NCBI RefSeq assembly: GCF_018326305.1
Contig: NZ_AP023415.1
Location: 1,437,010-1,501,009, forward strand
DNA: 64,000 nucleotides
Direction of reading: 5' to 3'
DNA from: Vescimonas fastidiosa
Lineage (GTDB): Bacteria > Bacillota > Clostridia > Oscillospirales > Oscillospiraceae
Under the pieces are notes generated by a model. It saw nothing but the letters and a program-made list of their open reading frames with translations, did not search any database and was not told the origin of the DNA. Shown piece by piece: positions 7,129 to 14,500 of the stretch. Both the position numbers and the translations under genes were made by a program. Position 1 is the first letter of the stretch. Each line of letters starts with the position of its first letter.

Positions 7129-8858
7129 ATCTTACAATCGATAAAAAGCCGGTCTCCGTGCCGGAGGGCACCACCATTCTGGAGGCTGCCCGCTCTGTGA
7201 ACATCGCCATCCCCACCCTGTGCTATCTCAAGGGGATCAACGAGATCGCCGCCTGCCGGCTGTGCATGGTGGAGATCGAGGGCTTCCCCCGGCTGATCCC
7301 CTCCTGCGACAATGTGGTGGCCGAGGGCATGGTCATCCACACCAATTCCCCCCGGGCCCGGGAAGCCCGGCGGGTGAACCTGCGGCTGCTCTTGAGCCAG
7401 CACGACATTCGCTGCACCAAGTGTACCCGCAGCGGTAACTGCAAGCTGCAGACCCTCACCAACGACTACAACCTCCTGGGTGAGCACTACATCAAGGATC
7501 TGAAGCAGACCCAGGACGATTTTTCCAACCCCGTGGTACGCATTGAAAACCGCTGCGTGCGGTGTATGCGCTGCGTGCAGGTGTGCGACAAGGTACAGAG
7601 CATGAACATCTGGGATCTCATGGGCACCGGCTCCCGCACCACCATCGGCGTGGCCAATGTCCGATCCTTGGGCGACTCCGACTGCACCTTCTGCGGCCAG
7701 TGCGTGACCCACTGCCCTGTGGGCGCCCTGCAGGAGCGGGACGACACGGGCAAGGTCTTTGACGCCCTGGCCGACCCCAAGAAGATCACCGTGGTGCAGA
7801 TCGCCCCGGCTGTCCGGGCCGCCTGGGCGGAATACTACCACTTAGACCCCAAGTTCGCTACGGCACAGCGGATGGTCACGGCCCTGAAGCAGATCGGCTT
7901 TGACTATGTGTTTGACACGGACTTTGCCGCCGACCTGACCATTATGGAGGAGGGCAGCGAGTTCATCCACCGCTTCACCCACCGGGACCGCTATACCTGG
8001 CCCATGTTCACCTCCTGCTGCCCGGGATGGGTGCGGTTTGTAAAGAGCCAGTTCCCCCGGTTCGTGGGCAACCTCTCCACCGCCAAGAGCCCCCAGCAGA
8101 TGTTTGGCGCAGTGGCCAAGAGCTATTTTGCCGAAAAGATCGGGGTAGATCCCCACGATATTTTCGTGGTGTCGGTGATGCCCTGCATCGCCAAAAAGAG
8201 TGAGTGCGCCCAGCCCACCATGACCGACGCCTGCGGCGATGCGGATGTGGATGTGGTGCTGACCACCCGGGAGATGGTGCGTATGTTCCGGGGCGAGCAG
8301 ATCCTGCCCGCCACCCTGACGGAGACGCCTTTTGACAGTCCCCTGGGTACCGGCACCGGCGCAGCGGTGATTTTCGGCTCCACCGGCGGCGTGATGGACG
8401 CGGCGCTGCGCACAGCCTACCACATGATCACCGGCAGCAACCCCGACCCGGATGCCTTCAGCGCTGTTCGGGGTATGGACGGCTGGAAGGAGGCCCGGTT
8501 TACCATTCCCGGGGCCGGCACGGTGCGCATTGCGGTGGTCAGCGGTCTGGCCAACACCCGCCACCTCATGCGGGCCCTGGAAAAGGGCGAGGTGTCCTAC
8601 GACTTCGTGGAGGTGATGGCCTGTCCTGGCGGCTGCGCAGGCGGCGGCGGACAGCCCATCCACGACAACATGGAGCTGGCGGAGAGCCGGGGCAATGTGC
8701 TGTGGGCCCTGGACAAGGCGGAGCCTGTGCGCTTCTCCCACGAGAATCCGGATGTGGCGGCCCTGTATCGGGATTACCTGGGCTCACCCATGAGCCCCCG
8801 GGCCCACCACCTGCTGCACACGGATCACAACGGGTGGAAGATGCCGTCAGAAAAGTAA
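7122..8858 (+). CDS. [FeFe] hydrogenase, catalytic subunit with NuoG-like N-terminus
   Basis: A 578-residue group A hydrogenase that reduces protons or oxidises H2. The order of clusters is clear: a [2Fe-2S] ferredoxin domain (Cys34, 45, 48, 62), a His-ligated [4Fe-4S] (His94, Cys98, 101, 107), two [4Fe-4S] clusters (Cys145-155 and Cys188-198), then the H-cluster motifs TSCCPGW (298), MPCIAKK (353) and ACPGGCAGGGGQP (500). All catalytic cysteines are present. The ATG at 7122 overlaps the upstream stop by 7 bases and has AAAGGAGG at 7103. The maturases HydE, HydF and HydG are not in the window. Cytoplasmic; no signal peptide. Confidence 0.95.
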   Translation: MVNLTIDKKPVSVPEGTTILEAARSVNIAIPTLCYLKGINEIAACRLCMVEIEGFPRLIPSCDNVVAEGMVIHTNSPRAREARRVNLRLLLSQHDIRCTKCTRSGNCKLQTLTNDYNLLGEHYIKDLKQTQDDFSNPVVRIENRCVRCMRCVQVCDKVQSMNIWDLMGTGSRTTIGVANVRSLGDSDCTFCGQCVTHCPVGALQERDDTGKVFDALADPKKITVVQIAPAVRAAWAEYYHLDPKFATAQRMVTALKQIGFDYVFDTDFAADLTIMEEGSEFIHRFTHRDRYTWPMFTSCCPGWVRFVKSQFPRFVGNLSTAKSPQQMFGAVAKSYFAEKIGVDPHDIFVVSVMPCIAKKSECAQPTMTDACGDADVDVVLTTREMVRMFRGEQILPATLTETPFDSPLGTGTGAAVIFGSTGGVMDAALRTAYHMITGSNPDPDAFSAVRGMDGWKEARFTIPGAGTVRIAVVSGLANTRHLMRALEKGEVSYDFVEVMACPGGCAGGGGQPIHDNMELAESRGNVLWALDKAEPVRFSHENPDVAALYRDYLGSPMSPRAHHLLHTDHNGWKMPSEK

Positions 8859-8871
8859 TAGAAAAACCTCT

Positions 8872-8985
8872 CTTTGTCATTCCGAGGGAGCGCAGCAAGC
8901 GTGGGAATCCGTTCTTTTATCTCTAAAGTCCAAGAGGAGAACCGGATTGCAAAGCCCGGGCGCGGGCTTCAAAATGACAGGCACA
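8872..8985. repeat. REP-like repeat pair (related to family B)
   Basis: TTGTCATTCCGAGGGAGCG...GGGAATCCG is followed by an inverted, related unit CGGATTGCAAAGCCC...GGGCTTCAAAATGACAG. The ends TGTCATT and AATGACA are those of family B units elsewhere in the window. Confidence 0.55.
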
Positions 8986-8994
8986 ATAACTGCC

Positions 8995-9032
8995 AAAGCC
9001 CGGCAGACTTTCAAAAAAGTCTGCCGGGCTTT
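8995..9032 (+). terminator. Terminator of the hydrogenase operon
   Basis: AAAGCCCGGCAGACTT pairs with AAGTCTGCCGGGCTTT. Confidence 0.8.
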
Positions 9033-9052
9033 ATACGCTCGTGGGCAGAATG

Positions 9053-9082
9053 AAAAAAACCAGGTCCTTGGACCTGGTTTTT
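9053..9082 (-). terminator. Terminator of tRNA-Thr
   Basis: AAAACCAGGTC pairs with GACCTGGTTTT; the T run on the minus strand lies directly after the tRNA. Confidence 0.85.
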
Positions 9083-9158
9083 TGGAGCTTGTGGCCGGAC
9101 TCGAACCGGCGACCTGCTCATTACGAGTGAGCTGCTCTACCAACTGAGCCACACAAGC
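9083..9158 (-). tRNA. tRNA-Thr(CGT)
   Basis: Full cloverleaf with acceptor GCTTGTG/CACAAGC, anticodon loop CTCGTAA (anticodon CGT, reading ACG), T-arm GGTTCGAGTCC and an encoded CCA. It has its own promoter and terminator. Confidence 0.95.
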
Positions 9159-9179
9159 ATCGCTTTTCAAGCAGGGATT

Positions 9180-9208
9180 ATTATAGCATCTTTTTCTTCC
9201 CGCGTCAA
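9180..9208 (-). promoter_or_regulatory. Promoter of tRNA-Thr
   Basis: Minus strand: TTGACG (9203-9208), 17-base spacer, TATAAT (9180-9185). Confidence 0.8.
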
Positions 9209-9616
9209 CTCTCATTTTTCCGGGGACGGCGGGAAATACAGTCTGTATTCCCGGGCTTCCTTTTGATGCATTTCCCGGGCCCGTATGGTTTTACTCTTTT
9301 TTTCTCGACGGTTTTCGTCAAAATCACGGGGCTGAAAGCCCCCGTTTACCTCTGTTTTTCGCCGGAAAAGGGGCTTCGTTCTTTTTTCGGTCGATTTACA
9401 TAATACCTTTGCAATTCATATTCTACGATTTGTTATCCACATTATCCACATAGTTTTCCACATACATGATTCCTTATATTTCAGCATCTTTTTCGCTATC
9501 TTCCCCTTTTAAGCACCGGAGCAGCTTTCATTTTTGGCATAATTTGAATTTACATAATTCTTTTTTCTTCCAAGAACTGACAGGGCCTTATTTTTCTATC
9601 ATTTTCCCCTTGACAG
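9209..9616. other. AT-rich gene-free spacer between tRNA-Thr and the ABC exporter
   Basis: No gene is recognised. It contains an inverted repeat GGGAAATACAG/CTGTATTCCC at about 9230-9252, a small hairpin ACGGGG/CCCCGT near 9330, and the DnaA-box cluster at 9433-9462 followed by AT-rich sequence. Confidence 0.5.
9433..9462 (+). promoter_or_regulatory. Cluster of three DnaA boxes
   Basis: Two perfect, directly abutting TTATCCACA boxes (9433-9441 and 9442-9450) and a third TTTTCCACA (9454-9462), all in the same orientation. No dnaA, dnaN, rpmH or rnpA is present, so this is more likely a DnaA-titrating or regulatory cluster than oriC itself. Confidence 0.65.
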
Positions 9617-9650
9617 AAAAAAGGAGAAGCCGGATATCGGCTTCTCCCTT
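9617..9650 (-). terminator. Terminator of the ABC exporter operon
   Basis: GGAGAAGCCG pairs with CGGCTTCTCC, running into TTTTTT on the minus strand. Confidence 0.85.
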
Positions 9651-9713
9651 TGCTGATTTTTGTGGGCATTTATTTTCCCAAACCGGGGCAGACGGCGTCC
9701 CGGCTTCCCTTTT

Positions 9714-11312
9714 TCACAGGGAGGCGAAGATGGCGCAGCCCTTTTTTCTCACCCAAATATACAGCAGCACGGCGGCAGCCAGCGTCAGGGCAAGGAAGGC
9801 CGCCATGTATGCCGCAAAGCCCATGTGCCGGCCCACCAGAAAATACAGGGCCGCCATCGCCGCCGCATAGGCCCAGCCGCCCAGCAGGGCGATGGCCACC
9901 GCCCCGCCCTGCTTGATGGGGGTGATCTCGCTGGTCCAGTGGAGATTGGGCATTTTCAGGCCCAAAAACAGGTTCAGCAGGGCGGAGAACACCAGGAACA
10001 CCGCCGCCAGGGCCAGCACCGCTGCCATTTGCGCCGCCGGAAAATCGCACACGGCCACCAGGCACACCCCCAGCACCGCCCCGGGCACCGCCGTAAGTAG
10101 CAGGTGCATGCGGAGCTTGGCCCGGAGGACCTGCCAGGCCGTCACCGGCAGAGACTGGGCCAGCCACAGGCTTTTGCCCTCCAGAGACACGGAGGGGGCG
10201 GCCATATCGTTCATGCTGATGAGGGCGCACACCGCCGCGCACAGCAGCACCGACACCGTCTCCGTGTCCACGGGAAGCACCAGGGACACAGCTCCCAGGA
10301 AGTCCCGGCCCTTCCATATAAGGGCCACAGCGGCTACGACCATGCCCAGGATGCCCATGCCGCAGTTGAGCATATAGTTGGCGCTGGCGGTAAACCGGCG
10401 CAGCTCCCGGCTCAGCAGGGCCCGGTCGGGGCTATGCAGGCCCACGGCTCTTTCCCGGTACACCACCTTGGCCACGGCCCCGGTGGAGGTGGCCAGGCGC
10501 AGAAAGCTTCGGGCTATAAGATACCACACCAGGGCAAATAGGCCCAGGGTCGCCGCCGCCACTATGGCTATGGCCCCGGCGTCGCCCACAGCCACCCGGC
10601 CCACCAGGTACAGGGGGTATGCCCCGCTGCGGATGGTGTCGCCATAGAGGGCGGCGTTGGCCAGCAGCTCCCGGAGCAGATCCCCGGCCTTGGCATAGAA
10701 GAAGTAGTACGCGCCGATGAACGCCAAAGACACCAGCATGGTGATGAAGCTCTTATTTTTCAGCTTCTGACTGATCTTCGCCACCACCCAGCCCAGGACA
10801 CAGGAGAGGGTCAGCACGAAAACGGACAGCAGAAGCAGCTGGATAAGGCACCCCACCACCACAGGAGCCGTGATGCCCGCCACCACCCAGTACACGATGA
10901 TAGCCGGGAGCAGCACCACCCCGGAATACATAAGGCCCATGAGGTAGACGCTCACCAGCCGGGCGGCCATGACGGTGCGCACGGGGATGGGCATGGAGAG
11001 AAGCAGATCGTTATCCTTGGCCATGTAGAGGGTGGAGTAGGTGTTGAACACGCTGCCGAAGATGCCCAAAAAGGCCGCCAGCAGGGTCATGATGGTAAAG
11101 TAGAACCAGGCAAGGCCCGCATCGGCCAGGGGGGCACACAGCTGCAGGGATAAGACGGTGAACAGGCCGCCCAGCATACCCACCATGATCACCGCAAAAA
11201 ACACGAAAAAGCCCACGGTGGCGGCCTTAGACCGGGCCCGGTTCTTCTTGGCGTCGTAGGTATAGCTGCGGAAGATCTCCCCCAGCTGCTTTTTTACCAA
11301 AATCTTCAGCAT
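9714..11312 (-). CDS. ABC-2-type exporter permease
   Basis: A 532-residue polytopic membrane protein with many hydrophobic segments (about 10-12), fitting the large clostridial ABC exporter permeases. A charged N-terminus (SYTDAKKNRARSK region without a signal peptide) precedes the first membrane segment near residue 30. The start overlaps the end of the ATPase gene by 7 bases, so the two are translated together. The substrate cannot be read from the sequence; such pairs often move peptides, drugs or lipids. Confidence 0.75.
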   Translation of the reverse strand: MLKILVKKQLGEIFRSYTYDAKKNRARSKAATVGFFVFFAVIMVGMLGGLFTVLSLQLCAPLADAGLAWFYFTIMTLLAAFLGIFGSVFNTYSTLYMAKDNDLLLSMPIPVRTVMAARLVSVYLMGLMYSGVVLLPAIIVYWVVAGITAPVVVGCLIQLLLLSVFVLTLSCVLGWVVAKISQKLKNKSFITMLVSLAFIGAYYFFYAKAGDLLRELLANAALYGDTIRSGAYPLYLVGRVAVGDAGAIAIVAAATLGLFALVWYLIARSFLRLATSTGAVAKVVYRERAVGLHSPDRALLSRELRRFTASANYMLNCGMGILGMVVAAVALIWKGRDFLGAVSLVLPVDTETVSVLLCAAVCALISMNDMAAPSVSLEGKSLWLAQSLPVTAWQVLRAKLRMHLLLTAVPGAVLGVCLVAVCDFPAAQMAAVLALAAVFLVFSALLNLFLGLKMPNLHWTSEITPIKQGGAVAIALLGGWAYAAAMAALYFLVGRHMGFAAYMAAFLALTLAAAVLLYIWVRKKGCAIFASL

Positions 11313-12019
11313 GTTTCCTCCTCCAGCTCCAGGAAAACCTCCTCCAGGGAATCGTCTCCCTTTACCTCCTCCATGGTGCCGGAGCGGATGAGCCTGCCGC
11401 CCTTGATGATGGCCACCTTGTCGCAGAGCTTTTCCGCTACCTCCAGCACATGGGTGGAGAAGAAGATGGCGCCGCCGCTCTCACACAGCTCCCGCATCAT
11501 GCCCTTGAGAATGTGGGCGGCCTTGGGGTCCAGGCCCACGAAGGGCTCATCCATGAGAATGAGCCGGGGCTGGTGGATCCAGGCGGCGATGATGGCCAGC
11601 TTCTGCTTCATGCCGTGGGAATAGGCGGCGATGGCCTGGCCCAGGTCGTCCGTCAGGGCGAAGAGGTCTGCATACTTATGAATGCGCTCTCGGCGGGTCT
11701 GGGCATCCACGCCGTAGATGTCGGCGATGAAATGCAGGTACTTAATGCCCGTCATGTACTCGTACAGGTCGGGATTATCGGGGATGTAGGCCATCTCCCT
11801 TTTGCAGGCCAAGGGCTCTTGGCGGATGGACTTGCCGTCCACGAAAATATCCCCCCGGTCAAACTCCAGGATGCCCACCGCCGCCTTCAGCGTGGTGGTC
11901 TTGCCCGCACCGTTGTGGCCGATGAAGCCGTAGATCTCCCCGGCCCGGATGTGCAGGCTCAGGTCATCCACGGCCTTTTTCTCGCCGTAGAGCTTGGTAA
12001 GATGCTCAATTTTCAGCAT
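11306..12019 (-). CDS. ABC transporter ATP-binding protein
   Basis: A 237-residue ATPase of the ABC-2 exporter class. Walker A GHNGAGKTT is at residues 34-42, the signature is YSHGMKQK (a divergent form of LSGGQ typical of this group), and Walker B is LILMDEPF followed by the D-loop GLDP. It powers the permease encoded immediately downstream. There is one nucleotide-binding domain, so the working unit probably has two copies. Confidence 0.9.
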   Translation of the reverse strand: MLKIEHLTKLYGEKKAVDDLSLHIRAGEIYGFIGHNGAGKTTTLKAAVGILEFDRGDIFVDGKSIRQEPLACKREMAYIPDNPDLYEYMTGIKYLHFIADIYGVDAQTRRERIHKYADLFALTDDLGQAIAAYSHGMKQKLAIIAAWIHQPRLILMDEPFVGLDPKAAHILKGMMRELCESGGAIFFSTHVLEVAEKLCDKVAIIKGGRLIRSGTMEEVKGDDSLEEVFLELEEETC

Positions 12020-12037
12020 AGCTTTCTCCTCCGTCTC

Positions 12038-12850
12038 TTAAAATTCCATGGTAAGGCCCACCTGCAGCGGGTGCAGGCGCCGGCCCAGGGTACGGGCCAG
12101 GAGCTCATAGGCCTCCGGGCCGGTGCAGTGACCGGTGCAGATATAGGCTACACCGGTGGCCTCCAGCTTTTGGGCCAGGGTCTTGACCTCCGCCTCCGAC
12201 TTATTATACAGGTGGAAGCCGCCGATCATGGCCCGGACGGTTTTGCCCGGGAAGGCCGCCGCCACCTCGTTTATGATGTTGTCCGCTCCGGCGTGGGAGC
12301 AGCTATTGAAAATAACCAGACCCTCCTCCGTCTCCAGCACCAGGCTCTGCTCGTGGGAAAAATCGTCCGGCTGCCACCGGCCTCCCACACGCCGGAACAT
12401 ATGCTCCCGCCGGCCCGCCTGCTGAAGGCCCGGGGTGGAGTGGGGCAGGAGGGTGACTCCGGGAAAAATCTCCGTTTTTTCCCGGACATAGCGGATGCGC
12501 CGGGAATAGTCCGACAGCACCGTGGGCGGGATGCCGATATAGCGGCGGAAGAGCCAGCGCCCTGCGTAGCAGTTGGCGGCGCAGGTAGGTCCCACATAGA
12601 AGGGGGCGTGGTCGTTGCGGCGGAAGAAGGCCTCCATGCCGTTTCCGTGGTCGTAATGGGCATGGGACAGCACCGCCGCATCCACGGCGGATAGGTCCAG
12701 GCCCAGCTTCTCTGCGTTCTCCGCGAACAGCTCCGAGGCCCCGGTGTCCAGAAGGAGCTTTCGCTCCCCATATTCAATGTAAATGCACAGGCCCCACTCC
12801 CCCGGCAGGGCATCGCTCTTTCGGTTGTCTACCACCACAGTCGCACGCAT
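12038..12850 (-). CDS. MBL-fold metallohydrolase
   Basis: A 270-residue metallo-beta-lactamase-fold protein. The metal motif SHAHYDHG gives His63, His65, Asp67 and His68; later metal ligands are likely in NSCSHAG and GGFHL, and the C-terminal CTGHCTG segment is typical of the subgroup annotated as dihydropterin-ribofuranosylaminobenzene phosphate synthase-like. That name comes from an archaeal pathway and should not be taken literally. The promoter upstream and the short gap (18 bases) to the ABC ATPase suggest one operon of three genes. Start supported by AAAGGAGGAG. Confidence 0.8.
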   Translation of the reverse strand: MRATVVVDNRKSDALPGEWGLCIYIEYGERKLLLDTGASELFAENAEKLGLDLSAVDAAVLSHAHYDHGNGMEAFFRRNDHAPFYVGPTCAANCYAGRWLFRRYIGIPPTVLSDYSRRIRYVREKTEIFPGVTLLPHSTPGLQQAGRREHMFRRVGGRWQPDDFSHEQSLVLETEEGLVIFNSCSHAGADNIINEVAAAFPGKTVRAMIGGFHLYNKSEAEVKTLAQKLEATGVAYICTGHCTGPEAYELLARTLGRRLHPLQVGLTMEF

Positions 12851-12923
12851 GGTACTCCTCCTTTACGCCGCTTCAGGAACAATTTCAGGTGCAATGCGCT
12901 TGTAAAATTGTTTTTTCGGTTTT

Positions 12924-12954
12924 ATTATACACTATTCTACCCGGCTGCTGTCAA
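12924..12954 (-). promoter_or_regulatory. Promoter of the MBL/ABC operon
   Basis: Minus strand: TTGACA (12949-12954) and TATAAT (12924-12929) with a longer than ideal 19-base spacer. Confidence 0.5.
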
Positions 12955-12986
12955 TATGCACTTTCCTATCTTTTCCCCTTGCGGAT

Positions 12987-13018
12987 ATAAAACGGCGCCG
13001 CCTGTCTGGGCGGCGCCG
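12987..13018 (-). terminator. Terminator of polA-rimI-tsaD
   Basis: CGGCGCCGCC pairs with GGCGGCGCCG, then TTTTATAT on the minus strand, immediately after the tsaD stop. Confidence 0.75.
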
Positions 13019-13024
13019 CAACGC

Positions 13025-14038
13025 TCATTCCTGCTCATTCAGATCCATCGTGGCATAGGCATTCAGGGAAAGGCCCCCCCGGCGGCCGGCCAGATACTCG
13101 TAGTAGCCCTGGGCGCCGATCATGGCACCGTTATCGCCGCAAAGGGCCAAAGGCGGCACGAACAGCGTGCAGCCCGCCTCCTCGCAGGCGGCCTGCAGAT
13201 CGGCCCGGATGACGGAGTTGGCGGCCACACCTCCGGCGGCCACGATGGTCCTGCGTCCGCTGCGGCGGGCGGCCTCCATGGTCCGGGGCACCAGCTCGTC
13301 GCTGACGGCCCGGGCAAAGTCTCGGGCCAAGGCCGCCCGGTCCAGGGTCTCGCCCTTTTGCTGGGCGTTGTGGGCCAGGTTCACCACGGCGGTTTTGAGG
13401 CCGGAAAAGCTCATGTCCAGGTCCGCCCCGTCCACATGAGCCCGGGGCAGGTGGTAAACGCCTCCCGGAGACTGCTGTGCCAGCTCGTCCATGGGCTTGC
13501 CGCCGGGATAGGGCAGGCCCAGGACCCGGGCCGCCTTGTCGAAGCACTCACCGGCGGCGTCGTCCCGGGTGGCCCCGAGAATTTCCATATCCGTGTAGTC
13601 CTTCACATCCACGATAAGGGTGTTGCCCCCGGAGATGGCCAGGGCCAAAAAGGGCGGCTTCAGCTCCGGAAAGGCCAGGTAATTGGCGGCGATATGGCCC
13701 CGGATATGGTGTACCGGGATCAGGGGCACGCCCAGGCTGTAAGCCACGCTCTTGGCAAAGCTCACCGCCACCAGCACCGCGCCGATAAGGCCCGGGGCGT
13801 AGGTCACGGCCACCGCGTCAATGTCCTTTTTCGTCAGGCCCGCGTCGGAGAGGGCCCGATCCGTCAGGCCGGAAATGGCCTCCACATGCTTGCGGGAGGC
13901 AATCTCCGGCACCACACCGCCATAGAGGGCGTGCATATCCGCCTGGGAGAGGATGGCATCGGAGAGCACTGTGCGCCCATCCCGTACCACCGCCACGGCG
14001 GTCTCGTCGCAGGAGGATTCAAAGGCCAGGATATTCAT
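13025..14038 (-). CDS. tsaD: tRNA threonylcarbamoyladenosine transferase TsaD
   Basis: A 337-residue ASKHA-fold enzyme that transfers the threonylcarbamoyl group to A37 of ANN-decoding tRNAs. It begins with the nucleotide-binding segment AFESSCDETA and carries the metal-binding HIRGH at residues 111-115 plus GGNTLIV, FSGLKTA and GGVAANSVIR. TsaD works with TsaB and TsaE, neither of which is here; RimI, often found beside them, is the upstream neighbour and overlaps by 4 bases. Essential housekeeping gene. Confidence 0.95.
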   Translation of the reverse strand: MNILAFESSCDETAVAVVRDGRTVLSDAILSQADMHALYGGVVPEIASRKHVEAISGLTDRALSDAGLTKKDIDAVAVTYAPGLIGAVLVAVSFAKSVAYSLGVPLIPVHHIRGHIAANYLAFPELKPPFLALAISGGNTLIVDVKDYTDMEILGATRDDAAGECFDKAARVLGLPYPGGKPMDELAQQSPGGVYHLPRAHVDGADLDMSFSGLKTAVVNLAHNAQQKGETLDRAALARDFARAVSDELVPRTMEAARRSGRRTIVAAGGVAANSVIRADLQAACEEAGCTLFVPPLALCGDNGAMIGAQGYYEYLAGRRGGLSLNAYATMDLNEQE

Positions 14039-14496
14039 GCTTCCGCCTCCCCGTAGGTTTTTGTAAGGATCAGCGCGTCCTCCTTGGGCAAATCATAGTA
14101 GTTCTTCCGCCGGCCCGCCTGCCGGAAGCCGAAGCTCTCATAGAGGGCAATGGCCGCGGTGTTGGAGGGGCGCACCTCCAGGGTGAGGAAGGCCAGTCGA
14201 TTGCCCCGGGCGAAGTTTTCAAAAACGGACAGAAGCTGCGCCGCCACACCCCGGCGGCGATACTCCGGGAACACCGCCACATTGGTGATATAGCCCTCGT
14301 CGGCCACCACCAAAAGCCCCGCATAGCCCACCACCTTGCCGGTGTCTCCGTCCTGGGCAACCAAAAAAGCGGCGCACTGATTTTCCAGCTCCTCCGCCAG
14401 CATTTTGCGGCTCCAGGGCCGGGAAAAACAGAGCCTCTCCAGCTTTTCCAGCTCCTCCAAATGGTCTGCATGCATGGGTACGATCTTTATGTTCAT
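14035..14496 (-). CDS. rimI: Ribosomal protein S18-alanine N-acetyltransferase RimI
   Basis: A 153-residue GNAT acetyltransferase. The acetyl-CoA loop is in VFPEYRRRGVAAQLL, followed by LEVRPSNTAAIALYESFGF, the pattern characteristic of RimI. It acetylates the N-terminal alanine of ribosomal protein S18. It lies 4 bases after polA and overlaps tsaD by 4 bases, so it is in the middle of a translationally coupled operon. Confidence 0.9.
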   Translation of the reverse strand: MNIKIVPMHADHLEELEKLERLCFSRPWSRKMLAEELENQCAAFLVAQDGDTGKVVGYAGLLVVADEGYITNVAVFPEYRRRGVAAQLLSVFENFARGNRLAFLTLEVRPSNTAAIALYESFGFRQAGRRKNYYDLPKEDALILTKTYGEAEA

Positions 14497-14500
14497 CTCT

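Noticed and set aside
9209..9616. oriC
   Set aside because: DnaA boxes are present, but there is no dnaA, dnaN, rpmH or rnpA nearby and only three boxes; a DnaA-box cluster is a more modest reading.
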